Shown: positions 26,885-35,775, counted from the stretch's first letter. The stretch is DNA of 64,000 nt from Flavobacterium sp. KACC 22763 (GCF_028736155.1 NZ_CP117879.1:4340001-4404000); one strand, 5' to 3'. Notes: generated by a model not told the origin, from the sequence alone. Made by a program: numbers and translations.

Positions 26885-27626
26885 CTCTCAACGCTTTACC
26901 GGTTAATGAAATAAATACATCTTCTAGATTTCGGGCATCTTTTGTAGATTCAATTAATGCCGACGGAGTTGCTTGTGCATAAATCTGTCCTTGATCTAAA
27001 ATCGCAATTTGCGAACAGAAATCTTCGGCTTCAGCCAAATGATGCGAAGTATAAATAATAGTCGTTCCGTTTTGATTTAATACTTTCAGATAATCGATAA
27101 TGGCAGTTTTAGAATGCACGTCGACACCAACTGTTGGCTCATCCAAAAACAAAACTTTCGGATTATGAAGAATTCCGGCAATCAGGTTGACACGGCGTTT
27201 CATTCCGCCCGAAAATGTCTGAACTTGTTTATCGGCAAATTTCAATAAACCCAAAAGATCTAGAGTTTCGATTACTTTATCTTTTAAATCAGAACCTTTT
27301 AAGCCGTACATGCTTCCAAAATAAAGCAGATTTTCTCTGGCTGTCAAGGTTGGGTACAAAGCATATTCTTGTGGAACAACGCCTATGATTTTTTTAATTT
27401 TTGAAGCATGATGCTGATAATCTAAACCATCAATTGTAAAATGCCCAGAAGTTGGTTTTACTAATCCGCAGAGCATCGAGATTAAGGTTGTTTTTCCAGC
27501 GCCGTTTGGACCGAGCAAGCCAAAAATCTGACCTTCGTTTATATTTAGCGAAACGTTGTTCAAAGAATACATTTCTGCATTTTTGTACTTTTTCGAAAGG
27601 GATTCTATTTGAATGATAGACTGCAA
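26874..27626 (-). CDS. ABC transporter ATP-binding protein
   Basis: 250 residues with Walker A (GLLGPNGAGKTT), Q-loop (VPQEYALYP), signature (TFSGGMKRR), Walker B (VLFLDEPTVGVD) and H-switch (TIIYTSHHLAEAE), all intact. It powers the ABC-2 permease that follows with an 11-nt overlap. The start is TTG at 27626: no in-frame ATG exists before the conserved N-terminus (SIIQIESLSKKY). BtrH_N gene ends 9 nt upstream. Confidence 0.92.
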   Translation of the reverse strand: MQSIIQIESLSKKYKNAEMYSLNNVSLNINEGQIFGLLGPNGAGKTTLISMLCGLVKPTSGHFTIDGLDYQHHASKIKKIIGVVPQEYALYPTLTARENLLYFGSMYGLKGSDLKDKVIETLDLLGLLKFADKQVQTFSGGMKRRVNLIAGILHNPKVLFLDEPTVGVDVHSKTAIIDYLKVLNQNGTTIIYTSHHLAEAEDFCSQIAILDQGQIYAQATPSALIESTKDARNLEDVFISLTGKALRDDI

Positions 27627-27635
27627 AATAGTGTG

Positions 27636-28634
27636 TTAGCTAATCGCTTTTTTTAATTTTTTGAAAAAGATTTCTTCTCTATTGGCAATGTCCAAAAGTT
27701 CATCGGCAATAGTGTTGTAGGCATCTTCTTTGGCACTTCTGTTCTTATAAATACGTGAAGCTTCAACAGCAAAATCACGCCATGAATCTCCAATTTGAGT
27801 CATTTCTTTAGAAAGTGTTTTTAGTTCTTCGTTATTTAAAATAACTGAAGCTTCCTGTAAAAATGCCGCATAAATAAAACGAAAACCACCGCCACCAGTT
27901 CCAATTTCTTCTTGCATGCGAACCATTTGCGCCAAGTAATGATTGGCTTTTCTAACACCATGTTTTGCAGGCCATTTGCGAATCTGGCGAGAAACCATTT
28001 TGATGCCGCGAACACCAACAATTGGCATTGGCGCTAGCATATCTCGACACGTATTTTTGATTCCTTTAATGATGGCGCTTTTTAAATCGACATCTTTTGG
28101 AATCTGAATCGGATAGTACATTTGTCCGCGAGGCGCAAAAGCTCCTTTGGCAAAACGTACTTTATTCATGTCTTCGTAAGTTAAAGTCGTAACAGTTTCC
28201 ATAACAGGATCGCTCACTAAATACTCAGTTTCGGTTTTTCCGTAAACGACTAAATTGTGCGCGTTGAAATGAAAACGATATTCGTCAGGAAAATAACTTA
28301 AATTGTAAACGCCAACCTGTAATCCTGTTGGAATATTATTTTTTAAATTTTCGTCTAATGCTTTATTGGCATTTGCTATAGAAGAAAATTTTTGTCTTTT
28401 TATTTTTAAATTTAATCGGTTGGCCACTTTATTGAAAATCTGTCCAGGCAAAGTTCTATAACTGATTGCTGGTGCATGATTTACTTTTATAAAAGGCAGA
28501 TATACAAAGAATAATCCTGAGCCAATACCAAAAACCATCGGTTCGCTAATGTTTAGTCCACTATTTTTTAGCAGATTTGACGCTACTCCATTCTCGCAAT
28601 GAGCAGACTGATGATGTGTGAAAGTTAATTCCAT
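27636..28634 (-). CDS. BtrH_N-domain protein, candidate ACP-dependent acyltransferase
   Basis: 332 residues, resembling the BtrH N-terminal family: HHQSAHCENGVASNLL at the start carries the Cys of a papain-like fold, and FHFNAHNLVVYGK near residue 120 carries the His. BtrH moves an acyl group from an ACP to an amine in butirosin synthesis. Here, in a locus whose product is an ester of a polyene acid and a resorcinol, it is a prime candidate for the transfer from ACP to the phenol. The rest of the protein is helical with no clear domain. It abuts the 28635 gene with no space. Confidence 0.78.
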   Translation of the reverse strand: MELTFTHHQSAHCENGVASNLLKNSGLNISEPMVFGIGSGLFFVYLPFIKVNHAPAISYRTLPGQIFNKVANRLNLKIKRQKFSSIANANKALDENLKNNIPTGLQVGVYNLSYFPDEYRFHFNAHNLVVYGKTETEYLVSDPVMETVTTLTYEDMNKVRFAKGAFAPRGQMYYPIQIPKDVDLKSAIIKGIKNTCRDMLAPMPIVGVRGIKMVSRQIRKWPAKHGVRKANHYLAQMVRMQEEIGTGGGGFRFIYAAFLQEASVILNNEELKTLSKEMTQIGDSWRDFAVEASRIYKNRSAKEDAYNTIADELLDIANREEIFFKKLKKAIS

Positions 28635-29039
28635 TTATTTGGTAATGCTATTTTTTAATTCTTCGATTGATACTCCAAAAGTATCAGCATATTTTTTTAG
28701 GATTTTATCGTTTAGTTTGGCAAAAATACTAGGTTTAAAATGTCTTTTTACGCGCCATTTCCAAAACCCGACATAACTTGATAATATGTTAAGATCCATT
28801 TTATTGGCTTCCATAAAATACACAATCGGACTTGCTTCGCCATTTAAAACCTGCTGTTTGGCATCGGCAATTCGTTCGTTTATTTCGTCAATAGAATTTG
28901 AAAGTGCTATTGTTTTAGGTTCCCAGCCTGTACTTAATGTTGTGGTATAATTACCATTTTCATCTGTTGCGTACAAAAGTTCTTTAACGTTGTTTTTCGT
29001 TAAGTTGCTTTGATCCTGAGGTACTTGATCTTTTTCCAT
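28635..29039 (-). CDS. unknown cytosolic protein of the flexirubin locus
   Basis: 134 residues, mostly helical, no signal peptide. No motif is recognised. It stops directly before the BtrH_N start (no space), and 9 nt follow from the membrane protein upstream, so it belongs to the operon. The conserved middle (VYFMEANKMDLNILSSYVGFW) may mark a BtrH partner. Function unknown. Confidence 0.65.
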   Translation of the reverse strand: MEKDQVPQDQSNLTKNNVKELLYATDENGNYTTTLSTGWEPKTIALSNSIDEINERIADAKQQVLNGEASPIVYFMEANKMDLNILSSYVGFWKWRVKRHFKPSIFAKLNDKILKKYADTFGVSIEELKNSITK

Positions 29040-29048
29040 TTTGCTAAT

Positions 29049-29405
29049 TTAATTTATTAGAAACATACAGATTGAAAGTATACATAAACTAATTATTAAA
29101 AATCCAAGATTTGCGAAAGCTAAAATTCGCTTTTTCTTCACGAATAAATAAATCATTTCTATTAATAATCCAAAATAGAAAAAAACAGTGATGAATAATG
29201 CTAAAAAAAACATTCCTAAACCTGCATCTGTATGTCTATGTTGGTCTTGATCGCAAAGTGAATGCGGGTCATAAACGAAGCTCCAATACAAGACTAATAA
29301 TCCAAACAATGACAATAAAATCCCGATTCGAATTCCTAAATGTGAAATGACTTTTTTAAAATTATCCAACTGAAATTGTTTTCTGAATGAACAAGTTAAT
29401 TTCAC
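29049..29405 (-). CDS. small integral membrane protein
   Basis: About 118 residues with three membrane helices (near 25-47, 63-87 and 95-116). The longest reading starts with GTG at 29405 and overlaps the dehydratase gene by 44 nt; a TTG at 29369 (LDNFKKV) would give only 8 nt of overlap and keep all helices, so the start is uncertain. A conserved loop has several His, Asp and Cys residues (DPHSLCDQDQHRHTD), possibly metal-binding. Function unknown; its place between dehydratase and BtrH partner suggests a role in the pigment operon. Confidence 0.6.
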   Translation of the reverse strand: MKLTCSFRKQFQLDNFKKVISHLGIRIGILLSLFGLLVLYWSFVYDPHSLCDQDQHRHTDAGLGMFFLALFITVFFYFGLLIEMIYLFVKKKRILAFANLGFLIISLCILSICMFLIN

Positions 29406-29826
29406 ATTCTAAGAGTATCTGGTCTTCGACTGAACTTTTACAGCTCATTGTACATAAAGTGTAATCGTCGCCAGTAAATTTCGAAACTAAATCTGCTTTG
29501 GTTATAATAGTGTCACCGACTTTTGGGAGCGCATGAATTTTTACATTTTTCAAAGCACTGATAAATCCAATTACGTTTACATTTTCATTTTCAATTCCGT
29601 TGTCATCAAAAAAGTATTTTTTTCCAACAATTGCCGAACAAGTCTGAGCGGTATTTTCAATTAAGCCTGCTTCAATAAAAGTATTGTTTTGAACAAAAAT
29701 ATTGTTTGCTTCAACAAGAAAAACAGTTTCTACTGAACTCGAATCAATATTCAAAATTAAATCCACCATAAGCATTGGCGCTCGGTGCGGTAAATAATTT
29801 TGTATGTCAACAGCAGTAGCTTTCAT
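29362..29826 (-). CDS. hotdog-fold dehydratase-like protein
   Basis: 154 residues of the FabZ/ApeP-type hotdog group, starting with IQNYLPHRAPMLMVDLIL, the LPHRxPMLxxD signature of 3-hydroxyacyl-ACP dehydratases. The typical GHFPGxPxxPG strand is replaced by EANNIFVQNNTFIEAGLIENTAQTC, as in ApeP-like proteins of aryl-polyene loci. It is 7 nt after the second hotdog gene; the two are probable partners in a heterodimer. The dehydration step is likely; which intermediate is unknown. Confidence 0.8.
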   Translation of the reverse strand: MKATAVDIQNYLPHRAPMLMVDLILNIDSSSVETVFLVEANNIFVQNNTFIEAGLIENTAQTCSAIVGKKYFFDDNGIENENVNVIGFISALKNVKIHALPKVGDTIITKADLVSKFTGDDYTLCTMSCKSSVEDQILLECEINLFIQKTISVG

Positions 29827-29833
29827 TATTGTT

Positions 29834-30265
29834 TTATTTTGCCAAAACCGTTTTCATTTGTCCTCTGGCAATTTCTTCATTGTTTAAAGTCGTCACAATA
29901 TCTACTAAAGTAATTCCGGCAAATTCTTGCAGAATTGTAACTTCAGATTGAATAGTATCGCTAAGCTTTGGAAGTTTCTTAATTTCAATTTCTTTAATAG
30001 AACCAATATAGCCTGTTGGAGCAACTTCGTTTTTCAAAAAATATTGATATCCGGTATGCAATGCTACAGATTGTGCCATATGTTCTATTAATCCAGCTTC
30101 AAGAAAAATATCGTCTGATACAAAAATATTTTCGCGCTGAATTTCTAAACCAGAAACCAAAGAAGTTTCAGAATAAGAATGCATAGCATCTACCATCACA
30201 AAAGGGAACTTTTGCGGCAGTAAATTTTCTACCATTTCTTTTTCTAGAAGTGCCATTGTTTCCAT
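29834..30265 (-). CDS. hotdog-fold dehydratase-like protein
   Basis: About 143 residues. Starts with METMALLEKEMVENLLPQKFPFVMVDAM, again the LPxxxPxxMVD hotdog pattern, and continues with ENIFVSDDIFLEAGLIEHMAQSVALHTG, paralogous to the protein encoded next to it. The ATG at 30265 overlaps the KASIII stop by one base (TAATG) and is preferred to a TTG 6 nt upstream. It resembles the ApeI-type dehydratase of aryl-polyene systems. It would introduce double bonds during chain growth. Confidence 0.8.
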   Translation of the reverse strand: METMALLEKEMVENLLPQKFPFVMVDAMHSYSETSLVSGLEIQRENIFVSDDIFLEAGLIEHMAQSVALHTGYQYFLKNEVAPTGYIGSIKEIEIKKLPKLSDTIQSEVTILQEFAGITLVDIVTTLNNEEIARGQMKTVLAK

Positions 30266-31398
30266 TAGCAAACCGTTAAATAGGCATAAGCAAAAGAAAA
30301 TCTTCCGCTTTCTGGAACAGATAATAAAATTTTATCTCCTTTTTTCAAATTCCCTGAATTCAATAATTCTTCAAGAGCTAGGTAAATAGAAGCAGAGCCT
30401 ACATTTCCAACTCGAGAAAGATTCATGAACCATTTGTCATCACTCATTCCGATACCTTTTTCGTTCAATCCTTTTTTAAGTCCTTCAACAAAAAAGTTTG
30501 AAGAAACGTGAGGGATAAAATAAGTGATATCTTCCGATTTAATATTGTTTTTATCCATGGCGTCTTTCATGCTTTCGGCACCTTTTGACAGGATAAATTC
30601 GTCTAATAATTTAACGTCTTGTTTGATTGAGAAAACAGATTCGTTTAGCCATTGTTCTGGCGAATAATCGCTCCAGCCTTTAATTTCTCCATTTTCCAAT
30701 TTATCACCTCCGGCATACATGCAAGTTTCTAATTCGTAGGCATACGAAAAAGCTTCCATCCATTCGATTCTAAGTGAAATTGGTCCTCTTGGTTGGTTTT
30801 CCAAAAGAAAAGCTCCAGCACCATCTGACAGCATCCAACGAAGAAAATCTTTTTTGAATGCAATAATTGGCTGTTCTTCAAGGCTTTTTAAATTGTCTGC
30901 CTCGTGATTGTATTTTTGAGCATTCAGCCAGGTCGAAACTTTTTCTGATCCTGTGCAGATTGCATTTTTTGAATTTCCAGATTTTATAGAAAGAAAACCA
31001 AACTTAAGAGAGTTCATTCCGGCACAGCAAACTCCTGTTGAAGAGTTTAATTCTACCGATTTATTTTTTAAAAGACCGTGAACCATCGCAGCATGCGAAG
31101 GCAGAAATATGTCCGGAGTCGAAGTTCCACATGAAAGTACTTCTACATCTTGAGGCGTAAAATTTTCATCGAATAACGGTAAAATGGCATTTTTGGTTAA
31201 TTCGGCATTGCTGTGAGTGCTTTTTCCTTCTTTGTCAACAGCGTAATATCGGCTTGTAATTTTATTATTGCGCAAAATAATGCGTCTTGCTTTAGAAGCA
31301 GTATCATTGATAAGGCCTAAGTAGGCTTCCATTTCGTCATTTGAAACGGCTTCGTTTGGCAAATATTTTGCAGCTTTTGTAATATATACTTCAAACAT
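30265..31398 (-). CDS. darB: KASIII-type ketosynthase, DarB-like
   Basis: 377 residues of the FabH group. The nucleophile is Cys125 in SSTGVCCAGMNSLKFG; FIPHVSSNFFVEG and LSRVGNVGSASIYLALEELL give His and Asn, completing the Cys-His-Asn triad. It lies directly after the DarA homologue (17 nt). In dialkylresorcinol synthesis DarB joins two acyl thioesters by Claisen and Michael-type steps; DarA then aromatises the ring. The pairing here, and the presence of the rest of the locus, support the assignment by context and from established DarA/DarB knowledge. Confidence 0.85.
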   Translation of the reverse strand: MFEVYITKAAKYLPNEAVSNDEMEAYLGLINDTASKARRIILRNNKITSRYYAVDKEGKSTHSNAELTKNAILPLFDENFTPQDVEVLSCGTSTPDIFLPSHAAMVHGLLKNKSVELNSSTGVCCAGMNSLKFGFLSIKSGNSKNAICTGSEKVSTWLNAQKYNHEADNLKSLEEQPIIAFKKDFLRWMLSDGAGAFLLENQPRGPISLRIEWMEAFSYAYELETCMYAGGDKLENGEIKGWSDYSPEQWLNESVFSIKQDVKLLDEFILSKGAESMKDAMDKNNIKSEDITYFIPHVSSNFFVEGLKKGLNEKGIGMSDDKWFMNLSRVGNVGSASIYLALEELLNSGNLKKGDKILLSVPESGRFSFAYAYLTVC

Positions 31399-31415
31399 AA
31401 TTTAAATTTCGTCTT

Positions 31416-32318
31416 CTAAACTCCCTGATAATATTGAGTTTCCTTTTTTATAGATTTTAACTTAAGCGGATAGGTAATAAGGTGCAATATATACACTATT
31501 GGCGAAATTAACCATATCGCAAGGAATAAATAAACATTAAATACTTTAAGCAGCTGTTTTCGGTTTTTTTGATTTTTATAAATGATGTTTGACCATTTAT
31601 TAAAAATTTTATTGGCCGTTTTGTCAACAGTCACTAAATATGAACTTATTTTTACAGCGCCAGCTTCGACCAATTTTGGCTGTAATTGCGTTAAATTATC
31701 TTTTTGTAAAGAATCGAGCATGATTTCTCCAAACTGACTTGATTCTTGTATGTCTTTTTCTGAAACTCCTGGAAGCGGAAAAATACCTAAATATTTTTTC
31801 TTAACCCCAGAGAACATCCATTCTACAATAGTTATAACGCTGATTAAATTTCCAACTCGGTCTACCAAAGCTACATTTCCAACCAAATTGGCATTGGCTT
31901 TTCTGAGTAAAACTTTGATTTTTTCCTGAGCCATAATCCACATGTTTCTTGAGCCGCTTATGGTGATAACAGGAGTATTGTTCAAAATTTTCTTGGCATC
32001 TTCGCTTTTCAAAAATGAATTAATCGGAATTGAAGGCGATAAGTACCAAACCTGATAATGAAATAAAACTAGATCAAATTTTGTATTTAGGATTTCTTCT
32101 GGAACTGGTTTTAATGCAGTAGGAATCTGTAAAAATGATTCTGGAAAAGCATCAAAAAATGATTCTTTGTTCCAAGGAAACGGAAATGGTTTTTCTAATT
32201 GTATTTCGTGAAAAGTAAGATTTATTTCGTCTGAATTTAGGAATGGTTTTGCAATATTTTTTGCAATAGATTCCAATTGTCCAGATTGAGAATAATAAAT
32301 TACGAGAACATTTTTCAT
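31416..32318 (-). CDS. darA: dialkylresorcinol aromatase/condensing enzyme DarA
   Basis: 300 residues. The first 190 form a flavodoxin-like fold (VLVIYYSQSGQLESIAKNI phosphate loop, LVLFHYQVWYLSP, VITISGSRNMW), and the C-terminus has two membrane helices (VYLFLAIWLISPIVYILHLI). This is the layout of DarA proteins that oxidise the cyclised intermediate to a resorcinol ring. The gene is followed by darB after 17 nt. A 136-nt space separates it from the LpxL-like acyltransferase gene. Confidence 0.85.
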   Translation of the reverse strand: MKNVLVIYYSQSGQLESIAKNIAKPFLNSDEINLTFHEIQLEKPFPFPWNKESFFDAFPESFLQIPTALKPVPEEILNTKFDLVLFHYQVWYLSPSIPINSFLKSEDAKKILNNTPVITISGSRNMWIMAQEKIKVLLRKANANLVGNVALVDRVGNLISVITIVEWMFSGVKKKYLGIFPLPGVSEKDIQESSQFGEIMLDSLQKDNLTQLQPKLVEAGAVKISSYLVTVDKTANKIFNKWSNIIYKNQKNRKQLLKVFNVYLFLAIWLISPIVYILHLITYPLKLKSIKKETQYYQGV

Positions 32319-32454
32319 TGGGTTTTTTGGCTTTGGTGGTTCGCAAAAGTAAGTAAATTTATTTAAACGAATTTTCTTATTTCGACCAATGACATAGAAT
32401 TCCCAATTTTTTGATTTATTGAAAAAAACTAAACCGAAAAGTGTTTGTTTGATG

Positions 32455-33354
32455 CTATTTTGGCAATGAATTTTTGTTTTCTAACTGGTTCCAAAAATCA
32501 AAATAATTGAACCATTGTAAAGGGTATTGCTGAAGAATACTTTCTACGCTTTTTACATATTCTTTCAAAAGCGCTTTTTCGTCTCGATGTTTTACTTCGG
32601 CTTCTCTTGCGTACAAATGATAATGAAGGTTTGGTTCTTTCATTACATAAACAAAAACGACAGGAACTTTTAATCTTGAAGCAATTAAAAACGGACCCGC
32701 AGGGAAATTGGCTTCTTTGCCCAAAAGATTTTCAGAAAGCGATTTGGTTCCTTCAAAATAACGATCGCCTGTAAAGCAGATTAATTCGTTATTGGCCAAA
32801 GCGGCATTGATCTCAAAAATATGAGACAAATCTTCTTTGATGATAATAAATTTTACGGTTGGTTTTTGAGAAACACTTTCTAGATAATTCTTAATGGCAG
32901 AATGTTCTAAATCTGTCGTAACGAGATTGATTTGGAAATTAAGATCAATATCTCCTAAAAAATGTTCTGCAATTTCGAAGTTTCCAACATGAGCGCTGAT
33001 TAAAACACCGCCTTTTTTCTCGGCAAGTAATTTTTTAAGCGTTTCTATTCCGTCAAATTCGTAAGTGAATCTGTTTCTCATTCCAGCAGAAATGGAAACT
33101 TTATCAATAATGGTTTGTCCAAAAGTATAATAGCTTTTGAAAACCATTTTTTTGGATTTGAAATAGGAGTATTGAAGTCTTTCTTTAAAATAATAGAAAA
33201 TGGCTCTGTTGCTTTTTCTTAGAAATAAAAAATAATAAGAAGCAACAAAATAAAGTAAGGCATAAGCAGCTTTGACACCCGCTTTTTGAATTAAAAAAAC
33301 GAATATTTTATAACCTAATACAGTTCCTTTGGATTTACCATCCCATTGACTCAT
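32455..33354 (-). CDS. LpxL/HtrB-like lysophospholipid acyltransferase
   Basis: 299 residues of the lipid A acyltransferase (LABLAT) family. A membrane segment lies near residues 25-48, and the catalytic site is SAHVGNFEIAEHFL with H-x4-E. ICFTGDRYF and NFPAGPFLIASRLKVPVVFVYV are further family blocks. It is probably an inner-membrane enzyme using acyl-ACP. In this locus it could esterify the resorcinol or a lipid carrier with the polyene acid. It abuts the second ACP gene. Confidence 0.85.
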   Translation of the reverse strand: MSQWDGKSKGTVLGYKIFVFLIQKAGVKAAYALLYFVASYYFLFLRKSNRAIFYYFKERLQYSYFKSKKMVFKSYYTFGQTIIDKVSISAGMRNRFTYEFDGIETLKKLLAEKKGGVLISAHVGNFEIAEHFLGDIDLNFQINLVTTDLEHSAIKNYLESVSQKPTVKFIIIKEDLSHIFEINAALANNELICFTGDRYFEGTKSLSENLLGKEANFPAGPFLIASRLKVPVVFVYVMKEPNLHYHLYAREAEVKHRDEKALLKEYVKSVESILQQYPLQWFNYFDFWNQLENKNSLPK

Positions 33355-33609
33355 TTAAGCTGATTTGGCTTTGATTTTAGTTTCGATTAAGTCATAAAAA
33401 CTTTGAAAATCAGAAATTCCAACAAAATCTGCTTCAACTAGTTTTACACCAAAGTTTGCCTCTATTGAAACGACCAAATCAACATAATCCAGACTGTCTA
33501 ACCCAAGTGTATCTTTTAAATTAGCATTTGGTTCAATGTCGTCATTATCAACTTCAAATTCATCAACTAAAAAACCATTAATTTTTGCTATAATCTCTTC
33601 TTTATTCAT
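33355..33609 (-). CDS. acyl carrier protein
   Basis: 84 residues. The phosphopantetheine site is Ser39 in TLGLDSLDYVDLVV. This second ACP of the locus overlaps the KS gene upstream by 8 nt and is directly followed by the LpxL-like acyltransferase, whose acyl donor it may be. It differs enough from the ACP at 22569 (GLGLDSIDALEL) to suggest a separate partner set. Confidence 0.92.
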   Translation of the reverse strand: MNKEEIIAKINGFLVDEFEVDNDDIEPNANLKDTLGLDSLDYVDLVVSIEANFGVKLVEADFVGISDFQSFYDLIETKIKAKSA

Positions 33610-34837
33610 TGTTCAATTTAAACTTTTTAACCACCAACGCAGAGTTGGTTCCTCCGAAACCGAAAGAATTGGACAAAAATATGTCAAATTTTTTGTTTAA
33701 CGTAGTTTTAACTAAATTTAATTTTGACGCATCTTCATCTGGGTTTTCCAAATTGATGTTTGGCGCGATAAAATCGTGCTGCATCATTAAGATAGAATAA
33801 ATGATTTCGCTTGCTCCCGCCATCCAGCATTCGTGGCCAGTCATGGATTTTGTAGAACTTACTGGAGGATTTTTTTCTCCAAAAACTTCAAAAATAGCTT
33901 TGGCTTCATTAGCATCTCCAACAGGTGTTGAGGTTGCATGAGCATTTATATATTCAATATCTGAAGCTTCTAATTTGGCATCATCAAGTGCACGTTTCAT
34001 AGCTGTTGCAGGTCCTTCAACGTTTGGAGTTGAAATGTGCCCTCCGTTTGAAGAAAATCCGTAACCGCCAATTTCTGCAATGATATTGGCACCGCGAGCA
34101 ATTGCAGATTCGTAACTTTCCAAAATTAAAGTTGCGCCACCACCACTCGGAATTAATCCGTCGCGACCCATATCAAAAGGTCTTGAAGCTTTTGTTGGAT
34201 CGCCTTCTCGGTTAGAAAAAACACCTAATCCGTCAAAACTGCTCATGGCATATTTATTGATTTCCTGAGCTCCGCCAGTAATTACAATGTCTTGAAAGCC
34301 GCTTTTAATTAAAAAATAAGCCAAACCAATAGAGTGAGAACCGCTGGCACAAGCCGCACTAACAGTAAGATTGATTCCGCGAAGTTTAAAAATCGTAGAA
34401 AGGTTCATTGTTACCGTAGAATTCATCGATTTAAAAATCGCACCAGAACCAATAAGAGCAGTGTCTTTTTTCTCACGAACAATATCTGTTGCGTCAATAA
34501 TAGCTTTAGAAACGCTATCATTTCCGTACATGATGCCTACTTCGCGTTCATCAAAAAAAGCATCATCAATATTAGCGTTTTTTAAAGCTTCTATAGTTGC
34601 CATATAAGCATATTCGGTTTCTTCACCGATGCTCATACGTTGTCTTCGCGTCAATAAATTTTTAAGATCGGCTTTCGGAACCATTCCTGTCAAGGCCGAT
34701 TGAAAACCAAATTCTTTTCTTTCAGAATCAAACTGAATACCAGATTTTCCTTCGTATAACGAATCTTTTACTTCGTCCAAAGAAGTTCCGATACAAGAAT
34801 AAATTCCCATTCCAGTAATTACAACTCGTCTATTCAT
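33602..34837 (-). CDS. beta-ketoacyl-ACP synthase (KS)
   Basis: 411 residues, complete KS II-type enzyme: Cys163 in LTVSAACASGSHSIG, HATSTPVGD and GHECWMAGASE, with SNSFGFGGTNSALV at the end. It is 8 nt overlapped by the ACP gene. It has its own TAnnTTTG box 7 nt before the ATG and a strong hairpin just upstream, which suggests that a new transcript begins here. It is probably an extending KS of the aryl polyene (ApeO/ApeR-type). Confidence 0.9.
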   Translation of the reverse strand: MNRRVVITGMGIYSCIGTSLDEVKDSLYEGKSGIQFDSERKEFGFQSALTGMVPKADLKNLLTRRQRMSIGEETEYAYMATIEALKNANIDDAFFDEREVGIMYGNDSVSKAIIDATDIVREKKDTALIGSGAIFKSMNSTVTMNLSTIFKLRGINLTVSAACASGSHSIGLAYFLIKSGFQDIVITGGAQEINKYAMSSFDGLGVFSNREGDPTKASRPFDMGRDGLIPSGGGATLILESYESAIARGANIIAEIGGYGFSSNGGHISTPNVEGPATAMKRALDDAKLEASDIEYINAHATSTPVGDANEAKAIFEVFGEKNPPVSSTKSMTGHECWMAGASEIIYSILMMQHDFIAPNINLENPDEDASKLNLVKTTLNKKFDIFLSNSFGFGGTNSALVVKKFKLNNE

Positions 34838-34844
34838 CGTCTTT

Positions 34845-34852
34845 CAAAAGTA
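34845..34852 (-). promoter_or_regulatory. -7 element before the KS gene
   Basis: Minus-strand TACTTTTG matches TAnnTTTG, with 7 nt between the box and the ATG at 34837. It lies just after the long hairpin 34912-34990 that could end the fabG transcript. Confidence 0.5.
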
Positions 34853-34911
34853 ATTTTTTATCCTTAAAGTGTAATTTTTAAAACAAAGGCACAAAGTTTT
34901 TATTTTTTAAT

Positions 34912-34990
34912 CTCGCAAAGGCGCAGAGTCGCAAAGGTTCTTTTTTAAAGTCTTTTTTAATAAAACTTTGCGACTCTGCGTCTTTGCGAG
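34912..34990. repeat. long perfect-like hairpin repeat (CGCAAAG/CGCAGAGTCGCAAAG)
   Basis: A 25-nt left arm (34912-34936) and right arm (34966-34990) match with one mismatch around an AT-rich 29-nt loop. It lies between fabG and the KS gene, both minus strand, and could act as a terminator or processing site. It is richer in G and C than most of the surrounding DNA. Confidence 0.85.
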
Positions 34991-35043
34991 CAATTTACTT
35001 TTAAGTAAAAACTTAAAAATAAACTTCGCAAACATAGTATTCT

Positions 35044-35775
35044 TTAAGAATATATTCCGCCATTTATGTTGATAATTTCTCCTGTAATATAGCTTGCTTT
35101 TTTAGAAATCAAAAAGCTTACCAAATCTGCTACTTCTTCTGCTTCACCGAAACGATTAACCGGAATTAGCTTTAATAATTCTTTTTCGTCTAGCTGACTT
35201 GTCATATCGGTTCTGATAAAACCTGGAGCGACAGCATTTACAGTAATGTTTCGTTTTGCAACTTCTTGAGCCAAAGCTTTAGTTGCTGCTACAATGGCAC
35301 CTTTTGCAGCCGAATAATTGGCTTGTCCCGCTGTTCCTTTTACTCCAGAAACAGAAACCATATTTACGATTCGGCCGTATTTATTGCGTAACATTTTTTG
35401 AATGAAAAACTGAGTTACATTAAAGAAACCGTTTACGCTTGTATTCATAACGCCGTTCCAGTCTTCTGGAGTCATCCACATAAAAAGGCCATCTTTTGTG
35501 ATTCCGGCATTGTTTACAATTGCTTCAACCAATTTTTCAGGATTAGCTTCCTGCCAAGCAGTTAAAACAGTTTGTACTTCTTCAAAATTAGAAACATCAA
35601 AACCTAAGATTTCGCCTGTTGCGCCTAATTTTTGTACTTCTTGTAATGTTTCTTCGGCAGCTGTTTTATTCGAATGATAATTAATCAGAATATGATAATC
35701 GGATTCTACGGCTAGTTTTTTACAAATCGCACTTCCAATTCCTCTCGAACCGCCTGTTACTAATACACACTTCAT
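35044..35775 (-). CDS. 3-oxoacyl-ACP reductase (FabG-type SDR)
   Basis: 243 residues. The SDR motifs are complete: VTGGSRGIG (NADP site, TGxxxGIG), NNAGITKDGL, Ser in NMVSVSGV, YSAAKGAI (Tyr-x3-Lys), and VAPGFIRTDM. It reduces the 3-keto group on ACP-bound chains. It is the only FabG-type ketoreductase among the pigment genes and probably corresponds to ApeQ. A 95-nt space separates it from the WG-repeat genes upstream and 206 nt from the next KS. Confidence 0.92.
   Translation of the reverse strand: MKCVLVTGGSRGIGSAICKKLAVESDYHILINYHSNKTAAEETLQEVQKLGATGEILGFDVSNFEEVQTVLTAWQEANPEKLVEAIVNNAGITKDGLFMWMTPEDWNGVMNTSVNGFFNVTQFFIQKMLRNKYGRIVNMVSVSGVKGTAGQANYSAAKGAIVAATKALAQEVAKRNITVNAVAPGFIRTDMTSQLDEKELLKLIPVNRFGEAEEVADLVSFLISKKASYITGEIININGGIYS

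Noticed and set aside
34912..34990. Possible CRISPR array or phage attachment site
   Set aside because: Only one pair of inverted arms, no regular spacers, and no cas or integrase genes nearby. The other repeats are also inverted, not direct with spacing.
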